The notes below the pieces were generated by a model that was not told the origin of the DNA, searched no databases, and was given only the letters and a program-made list of their open reading frames with translations. A program made the position numbers and the translations under genes. From the NCBI RefSeq assembly GCF_000346465.2, contig NC_034013.1:4881791-4945790 (forward strand): a stretch of 64,000 nucleotides of DNA, read 5' to 3'. The stretch is from Prunus persica. Lineage: Eukaryota; Streptophyta; Magnoliopsida; Rosales; Rosaceae. Shown here piece by piece: positions 20,946 to 30,369 of this stretch; the first letter of the stretch is position 1, and the number at the start of each line of letters is the position of its first letter.

Positions 20946-22554
20946 TTCTCCAATCATGACTGCTATGGTTGCTCAGAAGGGCACCGTAGCCTCATCACCA
21001 CCTGTTGCTCACGGTGATAATTTTCACTCTGCTATGGTTGATGAGTTTCAGGCTCTTGAAAAGCAGCATACTTGGACTCTTGTTCCTTATCAACCCTTCA
21101 TGAACATTGTTGGTTGTAAATGGGTGTTCAAACTTAAGAAAAATGCTAATGGTTTTATTTCTCGGCACAAGGCTCGATTGGTTGCCAAAGGGTTTCATCA
21201 AGAGGCTGGTCTTGATTATGATGAAACATTCAGTCCTGTTGTCAAGCACTCTACAGTTCGATTGATCCTTGCTTTAACTGCTCAATATCATTGGTCCATT
21301 AAACAACTTGACGTGAAGAATGCTTTTCTTCATGGTGTACTTCATGAAGAAGTTTATATGCAACAGCCCCCTGGTTTTGAAGATTCTGCTCATCCTCATC
21401 ATGTGTGCCGCTTATTGAAGTCCCTTTATGGGTTGAAACAAGCTCCTCGGGCTTGGAATGAGCGTTTCACTACTCACTTGCTCACCCTTGGTTTCGTTCA
21501 ATCCTTGGCTGATACATCTCTGTTTATTCGCGTATCTGGGAGTGATCTTCTTGTTCTCCTCTTATATGTCGATGATATCATCTTGACTGGGAATAATAGT
21601 GTCTTGATTCAGCAGACCATTACAGCTCTCAGTCGTGAATTTGATATGAAGGATCTCGGCCAATTAACCTATTTTCTGGGACTCCAAGTTCAGTATACTT
21701 CCACCGGCATTCATGTTAATCAATCCAAATATGCGGCTGATCTTCTTCTTAAAGCTGGTATGACTCAATGCAAGCCTTGTTCTATACCCTGTTTACCTAC
21801 AGCAAAGTTACTCAAGTTTGATGGCGCCCCTCTTTCGGATCCTACTGTCTATAGAAGTCTAGTGGGAGGGCTTCAATATCTTACCTTCAGCAGACCTGAT
21901 ATTGCTTTTGCCGTGAACACTCTTTGCCAGTTTATGCATACTCCTACAGATTCACATTTTGCTGCTGTCAAACGTGTGCTGCGCTATTTGGCTGGTACTC
22001 TGACTCATGGCATTCATTTCACCTCTGGTGATGTGCATTTGCAAGCATATTCTGATGCAGACTGGGCAGGTGATGTCAATGATCGTCGGTCCACGACAGG
22101 GTATGTTGTCTTTCTCGGCAATAATCCTATCTCTTGGTGTGCTAAGAAGCAGAACACTGTCTCTCGTTCCTCGACTGAGGCAGAATACAGGGCTCTTGCT
22201 ATCACTTCCGCTGAGTTATCCTGGCTTCGCCAACTTCTACATGATCTTCATGTCTTTCTTGATCGTCCCCCTGTTCTTTGGTGTGACAATATTTCGGCTT
22301 TAGCCCTTGCTAGCAATCCTGTGTTTCATGCGCGCACTAAGCACATTGAGATCGACTTCCACTTTATCCGTGAGCGTGTTACTAGGGGCGATATGCTGGT
22401 TTCTCATATTCCTAGTAGTAATCAACTGGCCGATATATTCACTAAAGGGCTGCATACTTCTCAGTTTTCGTATCTTCGAGACAACCTAATGCTTAGTCCC
22501 CCAAGCATTAGCTTGAGGGGGGATGTTAGTCTACAACCCAAACCGCCAGAATGA
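20932..22554 (+). CDS. Ty1-copia reverse transcriptase-RNase H polyprotein fragment
   Basis: It is an uninterrupted ORF of 540 residues. The start ATG lies in the last bases of the 5' LTR (MTPMNSPIMT), which an internal deletion has fused in frame to the RT domain. RT of the RVT_2 type runs from about residue 35 to 290, with TWTLVP, GCKWVFKLK, KARLVAKGF, QLDVKNAFLHG, YGLKQAPRAW and the catalytic YVDD at 212-215. The copia RNase H follows, with YSDADWAG, RRSTTGYVVFLG, SSTEAEYRAL, LWCDNISAL and ARTKHIEIDFHFIRE. Gag, protease and integrase are absent, as is a normal primer-binding site, so the element cannot be autonomous. The stop lies just inside the 3' LTR. Few LTR differences imply a young insertion. 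Confidence 0.93.
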   Translation: MTPMNSPIMTAMVAQKGTVASSPPVAHGDNFHSAMVDEFQALEKQHTWTLVPYQPFMNIVGCKWVFKLKKNANGFISRHKARLVAKGFHQEAGLDYDETFSPVVKHSTVRLILALTAQYHWSIKQLDVKNAFLHGVLHEEVYMQQPPGFEDSAHPHHVCRLLKSLYGLKQAPRAWNERFTTHLLTLGFVQSLADTSLFIRVSGSDLLVLLLYVDDIILTGNNSVLIQQTITALSREFDMKDLGQLTYFLGLQVQYTSTGIHVNQSKYAADLLLKAGMTQCKPCSIPCLPTAKLLKFDGAPLSDPTVYRSLVGGLQYLTFSRPDIAFAVNTLCQFMHTPTDSHFAAVKRVLRYLAGTLTHGIHFTSGDVHLQAYSDADWAGDVNDRRSTTGYVVFLGNNPISWCAKKQNTVSRSSTEAEYRALAITSAELSWLRQLLHDLHVFLDRPPVLWCDNISALALASNPVFHARTKHIEIDFHFIRERVTRGDMLVSHIPSSNQLADIFTKGLHTSQFSYLRDNLMLSPPSISLRGDVSLQPKPPE

Positions 22555-22850
22555 ATATAACTCATGCTGCACGTGTCTGATAGGATGGTCACGTGTCTGT
22601 TAGTTAGGATGAGCTGGCTAATGAGCTGGCTGGTTGTTATTGTTGTTAATCTGTTCTTAACTTAATTCACTAGTTAGTTAGCTAGTAGATATATATAAGT
22701 CGATTGTAAAACTCTGTATTCAATTAAGAAGAGAAAATCTGTTTGAGAACTCTATTCTGTTTTGCTTTCTCTCTCTCTCTCTTTCTCAATACTTCTAGTC
22801 TAAAGAAGCTTGATCTGGTTCATCCATGACTCCCATGAAGAAAGCTTTCA
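22524..22850 (+). repeat. 3' LTR of copia derivative
   Basis: It is a complete 327-bp LTR, TGTTAG...CTTTCA, preceded by the polypurine tract 'gaggggggA' and followed by GAGTG at 22,851-22,855. That repeat matches the 5-bp repeat at 20,627-20,631. TG...CA ends plus a perfect 5-bp duplication define the whole element as 20,632-22,850. Confidence 0.93.
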
Positions 22851-23256
22851 GAGTGGTGGGGTGTATAGGGTGTGTGTATAGATGTACTAGGGTTAAGTAT
22901 TAAGTTAGATGACCTTTTTTGTCTTTTTACACAATAATAAAACTTACAGCTTAATGATTTAAGTATTGGGGTGAACAAAGAGAAGTGTGGGATTTAAATA
23001 GAAAATCTTCTTTTATGTCATATATACAAATAATTGAAAAATATTTTTATTTATTTACAAAAAAATTCACAAGATTGTTACATATGCATATATATATATA
23101 TATATATATATAAACTCAAAAATCATGATTTTTTATTTTTTATTTTTACAAACATGAGTTTTTAAATACTGATTTTAAGATTTAAAAACTTATTTGGTAT
23201 TGAACTCCAAACTATTTTTAAGATCTAAACAAAATTAAAATTAAAATAAGAACCTT

Positions 23257-23942
23257 AGGGGCCGTTCTGTAACGTTTTCAAGGCCCCGTTTTCATTTTCT
23301 TCCAAAAACGCATTTGGTATGTCATTTTCATTTTCACCGGAATTCATTTTATGAAAACAAATTCACACTCATGCACAAAAACTGAAAACAACAAATTTTC
23401 ATTTTCCTTTTTTTGTTTTCATTTTCTACATAATGTATTGGTCTAATTGATTTCTCTTTTCTTTTTTTCTTTTTTTAATTTTTCAATTTGTAGTTTTTTC
23501 TTTCCACTTCATTGTTTTATTTTGCTAAGGATAATATAAACCATCATATATTATTCAATTTCATATTTATTTTAAACTAAAGATAATATAATTTTATTAT
23601 CTAGGTTTTTCTAAAATTAGAAATTTTGTATTATTTTAAGTATACATTATTATTCTCAAATTATACATTTTTCATTGTTTGTAATAATTTTAGCCTTTAA
23701 AATATCAAAATTAATATATATATATATTTGGACAAAAATGAGCAAAAAATATACTTGAAAAATAACTCACATATTATTATTCTTAAATTGTCCTACCAAG
23801 CACGTTTTTACTATTTTTATTTTCTGAATATGTTTTCTAATTAATTTACCAGGAGCATTTTCGAATCCTGAAAATGAAAATTTATTTTCTCGTTTTCATT
23901 TTCATAAAATATTCTAAGAAAACATTCTATAAACTGGCCCTT
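23257..23942. mobile_element. Possible TIR element (MITE-like)
   Basis: The left end reads GGGGCCGTTCTGTAACGTTTTC in two parts (GGGGCCGTTCTG, TAACGTTTTC). The right end, inverted, reads AGGGCCAGTTTATAG then AATGTTTTC. The inner flanks are also inverted (gttttcattttc / gaaaatgaaaa). No matching target duplication was found. The interior is AT-rich and non-coding. Confidence 0.45.
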
Positions 23943-23950
23943 TGATTCCC

Positions 23951-23955
<5 letters not shown>

Positions 23956-24000
<45 letters not shown>
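23956..24000. repeat. (GA)n microsatellite
   Basis: It is a pure AG tract of about 22 units, directly before the SINE. Confidence 0.95.
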
Positions 24001-24003
<3 letters not shown>

Positions 24004-24017
24004 ATTGTAAAACCTCA

Positions 24018-24193
24018 CTTTCTTTTTTTGTACCAGCGATAGTCTAAATTATGGGGATGAAGATTTCTCACACACACATGCAACTATGATGTCATAGGGA
24101 TTCGAACTTGAGACCTCTGACCTGCAAGTCAAGGCCCTTTTATACTGGACTAGACCCACAAGGCCCTTTTATACTAGACTAGACCCAGTTGGC
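24018..24193 (-). mobile_element. tRNA-derived SINE
   Basis: Read on the minus strand it starts GCCAACTGGGTCTAGTC (A-box region). It carries a B-box-like GTCTCAAGTTCGAATCCC and ends GGTACAAAAAAAGAAAG, a tailed 3' end. Near-matching 9-bp flanks (AAAACCTCA at 24,009-24,017; AAAGCCTCA at 24,194-24,202) look like a target duplication. A stretch of about 26 bp around 'aaggcccttttatact' is duplicated inside the 5' part, spoiling the A-box spacing. Confidence 0.65.
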
Positions 24194-24250
24194 AAAGCCT
24201 CAAATTTGTTTTATTTTTTAATAATGGGGATATTTTTGAGTTTTTAAAAA

Positions 24251-24837
24251 GGAGAGTGCTAGCAATTCTCTCTAACCTTCTCTTTTGGACCTTCTCCCTT
24301 CTTCTCATGACAAGTGTCACTTTCCTTAAACTAAAAACAATGTCATTAATGCATCACACAAACTAGTTTTTGTTTTTCAAATTTACCCTTATTAAATGTA
24401 TTAATTTTTTTTAATAACAAGCTAATTTTTTTTATAACTTTCTTACCACCTTGTTAAAAATTAAATAAGAAAATAAAAACTGAAGTTTTTTTAAAATTTT
24501 AATTTTTCCAAAGAGAACGCGTGTTTTGTTAAAAACAAAATAAAGATGATAACAATGCCATGAAACAAACTTTATTTTTATTTTTAAAAAATATGACGTT
24601 TTTATTTTTATTTTTATTTTTTTTAACAATGTGCTAAAGAAGTTATAACAAAATTTAAATAAATTGAAGGAAATATAAAAGCCAATACATTTTAAAAGGG
24701 TAAACTTTGAAAACAAAAACTAAATTGTGTGATGCATTAATGTCATTGTTTTAAGTGTATGGAAAATGACACTTGTCATAAAGAGAAGGGAGAAAGTCTA
24801 AAAGAGAAGGTTAGAGAGAATGTTGCTAGCATTCCTC
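24251..24837. mobile_element. Mutator-like foldback element, 587 bp
   Basis: It has long terminal inverted repeats of about 140 bp. The left end GGAGAGTGCTAGCAATTCTC pairs with the right end ...TTGCTAGCATTCCTC, and the match continues through 'atgacaagtgtcact' and 'aatgcatcacacaa'. Perfect 9-bp direct repeats TTTTAAAAA lie at 24,242-24,250 and 24,838-24,846. The AT-rich centre is non-coding. Confidence 0.85.
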
Positions 24838-24846
24838 TTTTAAAAA

Positions 24847-25870
24847 TGAGCCAACTAAATGGGTTTTTGTAACTTTAGACTTAAAAACTATTTTTGAATT
24901 TATAAAATTAAATCCAAATAGAATACCAAACCAGCCCTAAGTTCCTATCCCCAACATTAATTCCATGTTTTTGGTTCTACATTCCAAGACAACACTCGTT
25001 GTTTTTGCTTGCCATTCAAACTTCTCCATTGAAAATGTGATACATTCCTAGAACTACTTTGTAATCTGAAGCTAACATGGTTTTTTTGGGGTAACAAATG
25101 AAGAAATATATTAAGAAAAGAAAAGGAAAAGAAAAGAGGGAAACAAGCAAGGAGACAAATAGCACCAAAAAGCTGAAAACCGATAATAGTACTTGGGAAA
25201 ACAGGAGCCCATGGTTTTTTTTGGGGTGCTTTTTTAAAGGTCAAATACAGCCTGTGGTTTGCTGATTTCATCCAACAACCAAATCATTAATGCTGGAATG
25301 AAGGGGGATTGAATCATTATTCAAATGATCCTTATCTTTTCTTTTTTTTTTTTAAATTTTTATAATTTTGGCCAATTATTTTATATAGTTGATATGAATG
25401 TTTGATTTTAGTTTTTTTCTATTTTCAATTTTGGCGATTTTATAATTATGGTTCGATACTCATTGCAATTCAACGACACATCCATATCTTTGTTTACACC
25501 ATATATGGGTCCATTTTTGTTGGGCTATTGAGTTTGGCGACCCATTCTGTCCATCCGTTTTTTTCCAGGAAACTCCCGTCTCTCAGCCGAGTTCGAACCC
25601 ATTGGGCTAACTAGCCTAGTGCCATCTTTGACCCGCTATGCTACTGAGCCTAGTGCATCACCAACTCTATCAGTCACCCCACCGTCTCCACAAACGGCCT
25701 TGTTGCTTATGACGTGAACCTTAGGGCTGAGCTATTCCTCTCTCGGCCATAATCGTTCAATGTGAAGTCAGATCTAGGCTTACTTAACCATTCACCACAT
25801 CCACTGTGAGAGTCTTTATTCTTAAAATGTTAATATTTTCTGGTAAGTATTAAATTATAGTAATTATATA
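24847..25870. other. Intergenic, no gene seen
   Basis: It is AT-rich to about 25,500. A 25,500-25,760 stretch of more balanced composition ('gagttcgaacccattgggct') recalls repeat or tRNA-like sequence, but no structure could be completed. Confidence 0.4.
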
Positions 25871-26540
25871 TATGTTTTAGGCTTATTATCACAAAACGTC
25901 CATAAGGTTTATGAAACTATCAGATTGCATCCTTAATTTTTTTTGTGTCATTTGTGGTTCTCAAGGTTAGTGTGCATGATCACAAATGGTCCATGCTGTT
26001 AGGTTCCGTCAAAAACCCCGTTAATTTGCTGACGTGACATATATATATATATATCACAAAACATCCCTGAGGTTTACGCATCTATCACAAATGGTCCTTA
26101 CCAAATTTTTTAATTTTTTAAATTTAAAATTCATAAAATTTTTGTAAATTATTTTAAAATATATATTATATTTTAAATACATGTGACACTATATTATTGT
26201 AGATGTGGGCTCCATATATATGCCACATCAACAAACTAATGGAGTATTTAAAAAATAATTTAAAATTTATAAAATTTTAAATGAAAAAACTAAAGTTTTA
26301 GTGTTCATAAATGGTCCTCAAGATTAAAAATTAAATCTTCTATAAATGGTTTTTTCATTTATAAATAATTTTAAAAAGAAAATAAAAATTTTATGAATTT
26401 TAAATTAAAATAAGGCAAATCGTAGGGACCATTTGTGATAGGTGTGTGAACCTCAGGGATGTTTTGTGATATATATGTATGTCACGTCAGCAAACTAACG
26501 GAGTTTTTGACAGAACCTAACGGCAGGAACCATTTGTGAT

Positions 26541-27315
26541 GAGTTTTTATCAAAAATAGCCAAAATTTACCCCATACTTTCATAAATGTCAGTTTTTATA
26601 AAAACTTTCAAAAATAGCAAAAAAACTCACCTAAAATTACTCAAACGCCCTCGTAAGTAAAAACCCACAAAAACCTTAAAAAAATGCAATCTTTGTTTTC
26701 AATTTGATTTTAAACATATATAAAACACAAAGGTTTGATCCCATGTTATATCATTGGAGGAGTTGGACCATGAATGTGACTTGATTCCTAGCTAGTCCGA
26801 GTACTGCATCCACCCAACATTGAGTTGAAACAAAGCTTTTCTTCTATGATCTCCTTCATCTCCATTATCTAATTACTTAATTATATCTAATAAGCCATGT
26901 ATTTGTATTATATATTTAACAAGACATTCATAGAGTTATTGATTCATCTCCGCAATGTTAAAGTTCATATCGGAATCTAATTAGCAACTTTGAAGTCCAT
27001 ATATGGCTGACAAAGGGTTGTGCATGGCCTCCAATGGTGATAGCATCAACATGGCTGACGACAATTAATAATACCAAAGCTTTGAGCCCAATGACAGAGA
27101 CAATAGATACTAACATAGGGGAGTTTTTATGTTTAAAATCAAATGAAAACATAGATTACAGGTTTCATGTTTTGCTTTTTTAGGTTTTTGTGGGTTTTAG
27201 TTTTGAGGGCATTTGAGTATTTTTAAGTGAGTTTTTGGCTATTTTTAAAAGTTTTTATAAAAGCTGACATTTATGAAAGTAAGAGGTAAATTTTGGCTAT
27301 TTTTGATAAAAACTC
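26541..27315. mobile_element. Mutator-like element nested in the right arm of the outer one
   Basis: It starts GAGTTTTTATCAAAAATAGC and ends ...GGCTATTTTTGATAAAAACTC, with inverted arms of about 130 bp. Perfect 9-bp direct repeats ATTTGTGAT lie at 26,532-26,540 and 27,316-27,324. Removing it restores the outer element's arm. The centre holds unique, less AT-rich sequence with a short ORF on the minus strand. Confidence 0.88.
26958..27116 (-). other. Short ORF with signal-peptide-like start inside the nested element
   Basis: It has 52 codons. MLVSIVSVIGLKALVLLIVV forms a strongly hydrophobic N-terminus and is followed by SHVDAITIGGHAQPFVSH. This is what a captured first exon of a host gene for a secreted protein would look like. 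It is short, so chance cannot be excluded. I do not recognise the protein. Confidence 0.3.
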
Positions 27316-27433
27316 ATTTGTGATTGCACATACTAACCTTGAGAACCATGAGTGACACAAAAAAATGTTAAGGATTCAATCTGATAGTTTCGTACACTTT
27401 ATGGATGTTTTGTGATAATAAGCCTATATTTTA

Positions 27434-29080
27434 TTTTGGAATCTATGATATTAATAATAACTAAGTATTTTATTATTATTCATTTGATATGCACATAATT
27501 CATTTGATATACGCATGCTTATCTTCCTCCAAATTTATTGTGTGGTGTTAAAGGTTTCTATTAGTTATCATGTTTTGCTGTCAAAACATGTGGTGCCTTC
27601 ATATTATATTATTAAGTTAAGTGTGAATAGCAAGAAAGTTGGTATAGCTTTACAAATTGGTCACGTCATGTAAGCAGGAGGTGGAACTTTAAGTTTTCCT
27701 CTTATCGACACATCTTCTAGCATGCAATTGTTTAATAAAGTTTTTGATAGATATTTCAACTTTGGCTTGAACAAAAAGGTTGTTATATTGTTATCCTTGA
27801 GTAAACCGCCAATTACTTCATCCAATAGAAGTAAAGGTGTAGCCGACATTCCTTTAGTATAAATAGGAATGTAATTCTTTCATTTTGAAACGCACGGTTT
27901 GCATGGTTTGCATTGGGAAACCATAAGAGTAAAGAAAGGAAAATACTAGAAAGAGAGAATTTGAGTATGGATGCGGTGGAAATTAGGGAGTCGTCTTACA
28001 ATTCTAGCAAAAGTTTTGGTGTTAAGGTAGGGATTTCTTAGGGACCTTTTGCAAGAATTGATCTAATTAAATTTCGTGAGCTCTATATCATGTGTGATAT
28101 TACTGTTTGATTTACGTTCCTTGTATTGGATATTTACGTACTCTTAACTGTTTGAAAAATGTGGGCATGATTATATGTACATTGGTGGTATTTAAATGAT
28201 TATATTGTTTTTATGAGATATGTGAACAAAAGAACTATATAATGTCATGGAAATTATTTGGAGTTCTGGAGTTGAGAAAATAATGGTGGAAAATAGGGTA
28301 ATGAGAATGATCTTTTGTGTAGTTGAGTCTAACTCTTGGTAGGTACCAGGTCTCAGGGATCCCACAGTGCACATGGTTTTTATTGGGTGATTCGGGACTA
28401 GCGAAAGGGAGTTAAACAAGATGACTAACAAAAGGGGAATTATGGGATGATTGAAATGGGTGTTAGTTCATATAAATGGGCATTCGGGACCAAGTGGTAT
28501 AAGCATGGTATGGGACGTGCAGGTCTGCTTGTTCAGTTATATGAATTAACGAGATTAGATGAAGAGCATTCATACATTAACATTATTAATGTGATATTTG
28601 GTTGTGTGATTGCATGTCACTTAATTTAGTTATATCAATCTATTGTGGTAAGGTTTCATGTCCCTACTGAGCTGTGGTTGCTCACCCATCACCGTATTTA
28701 ATTTTTCAGATGAATTAGTGGGCAAGAAAAGGAATAAACTAGTTGAGGCTGAATTAGATGAGAGTGATAGAACTTTATTTATTGTAAAGTTGTAATATTT
28801 TGGATTTATTTTTATAAGGGAAGTTTATTTCAAACCAATGTTTCTGCTTTTATTTATTTTATTTTATTTTTTATTTTCTCACGCGCTGGGTGCGGAGTTT
28901 CCACCGACCTCCGAGTCCGAGGCGTGACATCCACTCATAAAAAATTGCACTCTAGGCCATCTCGGCCCAAATGTTGGCACGCCCGTACATCGCACCACAC
29001 AAAGCAAGACGTTTGTGTTGACCTCCATCCTCACTGCCTAGCCTGAAAAGATTCATAGGCCAACATTTCTACCATGCCTG
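27434..29080. other. Intergenic; possible decayed LTR sequence at 27,850-28,940
   Basis: Phrases such as 'gagctgtggttgctcaccca' and 'cctccgagtccgaggcgtga' resemble Ty3-gypsy LTR ends seen in plants, from memory. No LTR pair or target duplication was found and no gene is seen. Confidence 0.3.
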
Positions 29081-29580
29081 GTGAGACAAATTATAACTAC
29101 TATTATCACCGGTAGGGCTCTATTAGACTACAGTAACTGTGTTTTATGCCAATTTGGACGAATGTGGTATAATTGTCTTAATGAATATTTGATTAAGGAA
29201 GGCTACATCAATGATCCTATATACCCTTGTGTTTTTATAAAGAAATCAAATTTTGGATTCACAATCGTACTAGTGTATGTCGATGACATGAACTTAATTG
29301 AAACTCTTGACAATCATGTATGAAGGACAATGCAGCGTGTATAGCTCAAATTAAAGAAGAGTTTATCAAGGGTGACAGAACCAAACATATATCACCAAAG
29401 TTCTTCTACACACATGAACTTCAGAAAAGTTAAGAGATTGAAGTCGAACAAATTCATTCCCTAGATAACCTGATAGACCTCTTTACTAAAGCTCTCCGAA
29501 GTCTATATTTCAGAAGTTGGTGTATGGTATCTGGATGCGACGACTTTACAAGCAATTAGACTGTTAAAGATCAGGGGGAG
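29081..29580 (+). pseudogene. Ty1-copia RT and RNase H remnant
   Basis: At 29,138-29,320 there is a readable RT stretch: FGRMWYNCLNEYLIKEGYIN, then PCVFIKKSNFGF and LVYVDDMNLI, the last matching the catalytic YVDD. From 29,340, with frame breaks, the RNase H C-terminus follows: IKEEFIKGDRTKHISPKFFY, THELQKS, DNLIDLFTKALRS. The element is decayed and truncated at the 5' side. It differs from the copia at 20,632. Confidence 0.8.
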
Positions 29581-29845
29581 ATATCAATTAAGGAAGCATC
29601 TCAGTTTTACTACATCGGATGTATGTGCAATGCACTCTTTTTTCCTTTGATCAGGTTTTTATCCCATGTGGCTTTTCCTAACAAGGTTTTTAACTAGCCA
29701 ACATTAGCACGTCCAATATGATGTCAATGATCTAGACCAAGGTGGTACTCTTTTTTCTTCGCTAAGGTTTTGTCCCACTGGGTTTTCTTAGCAAAGATTT
29801 TAACGAGGCAACTATATCATTGTATGGCGGACATCTAAGAGAGAA

Positions 29846-30077
29846 TGTTATAAATCCATAGGTTATAAATACCCACCATAATAGCCACAATTACCCTATC
29901 ATAATACCCTTAATTATATTATATACTAGTAAACCTACCAATTATGAGTGGTAAATAATTTAGGACTCTCTACCTCTATAAATAATAGCACAAAATATGA
30001 ATGGAATACAAGTTGGTTTGAGCAAATTATATTTTCTTTCTCTTCCTCTTATTTCTCCTTACAAATTCTCTTTCAAC
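29846..30077 (+). repeat. Probable LTR of the copia remnant
   Basis: It begins TGTTATAAATCCATAGG after a purine-rich stretch (ctaagagagaa) and ends near 'tctctttcaaca'. A TATA-like 'ctataaataatagc' lies near 29,976. The position, about 260 bp after the RNase H remnant, fits a 3' LTR. No partner LTR was found. Confidence 0.5.
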
Positions 30078-30369
30078 AATAATGAAGATTTTGAGTTTTC
30101 ACACTTTGATTGGTAAGAGCATATATGTGAGAGAATTGTTTTTTGTTTTCTGTAGTTCCAAATCATTCTTCGTGATCTTTTGCTTAAAAAAAAAAATAAA
30201 GTAAAAATAAATGAATGTTAAATAAGAATAAAGTTTCATTTTCATTACCCAAAGGTCATGTTTGGTGGCAAGGTTTAGATTGGATTGGATAACTCACACG
30301 ATCTAAGGTATGTTCATGAAGTAAGAAATGAAGGTAGAGTTGAAGAATTTTCCACTTGTGCTGATTCAA

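Larger units (their letters stand above)
20139..23013. mobile_element. Foldback-type element split by a copia insertion
   Basis: An arm of about 60 bp beginning AGATTTTCTATTTAAA near 20,285 (with a second, weaker copy near 20,142) is repeated inverted near 22,950-23,010, where the + strand reads 'gtgtgggatttaaatagaaa'. Both arms include a CTTAATGATT/AATCATTAA stretch. The copia derivative at 20,632-22,850 lies between them. Without it the unit would be about 0.5-0.65 kb, a typical non-autonomous DNA element. No target duplication was settled. Confidence 0.5.
25880..27424. mobile_element. Mutator-like element with long inverted repeats (outer)
   Basis: The left arm from 25,880 (GGCTTATTATCACAAAAC...) is inverted at the right end (...GTTTTGTGATAATAAGCC, ending 27,424). 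The match runs on through 'gttaggttccgtcaaaaac', 'tgctgacgtgacatata' and 'cacaaatggtcc', giving arms of about 240 bp. Flanks TATGTTTTA (25,871-25,879) and TATATTTTA (27,425-27,433) match at 8 of 9 bases. The right arm is interrupted by the nested element at 26,541. No transposase is seen. Confidence 0.8.

Noticed and set aside
25575..25640. tRNA-like B-box near 'gttcgaaccc'
   Set aside because: No matching A-box or cloverleaf could be built; probably a repeat fragment.
27661..27849. 62-codon minus-strand ORF reading like a protein (LLDEVIGGLLKDNN...)
   Set aside because: No known motif or exon partner; likely part of a decayed repeat.
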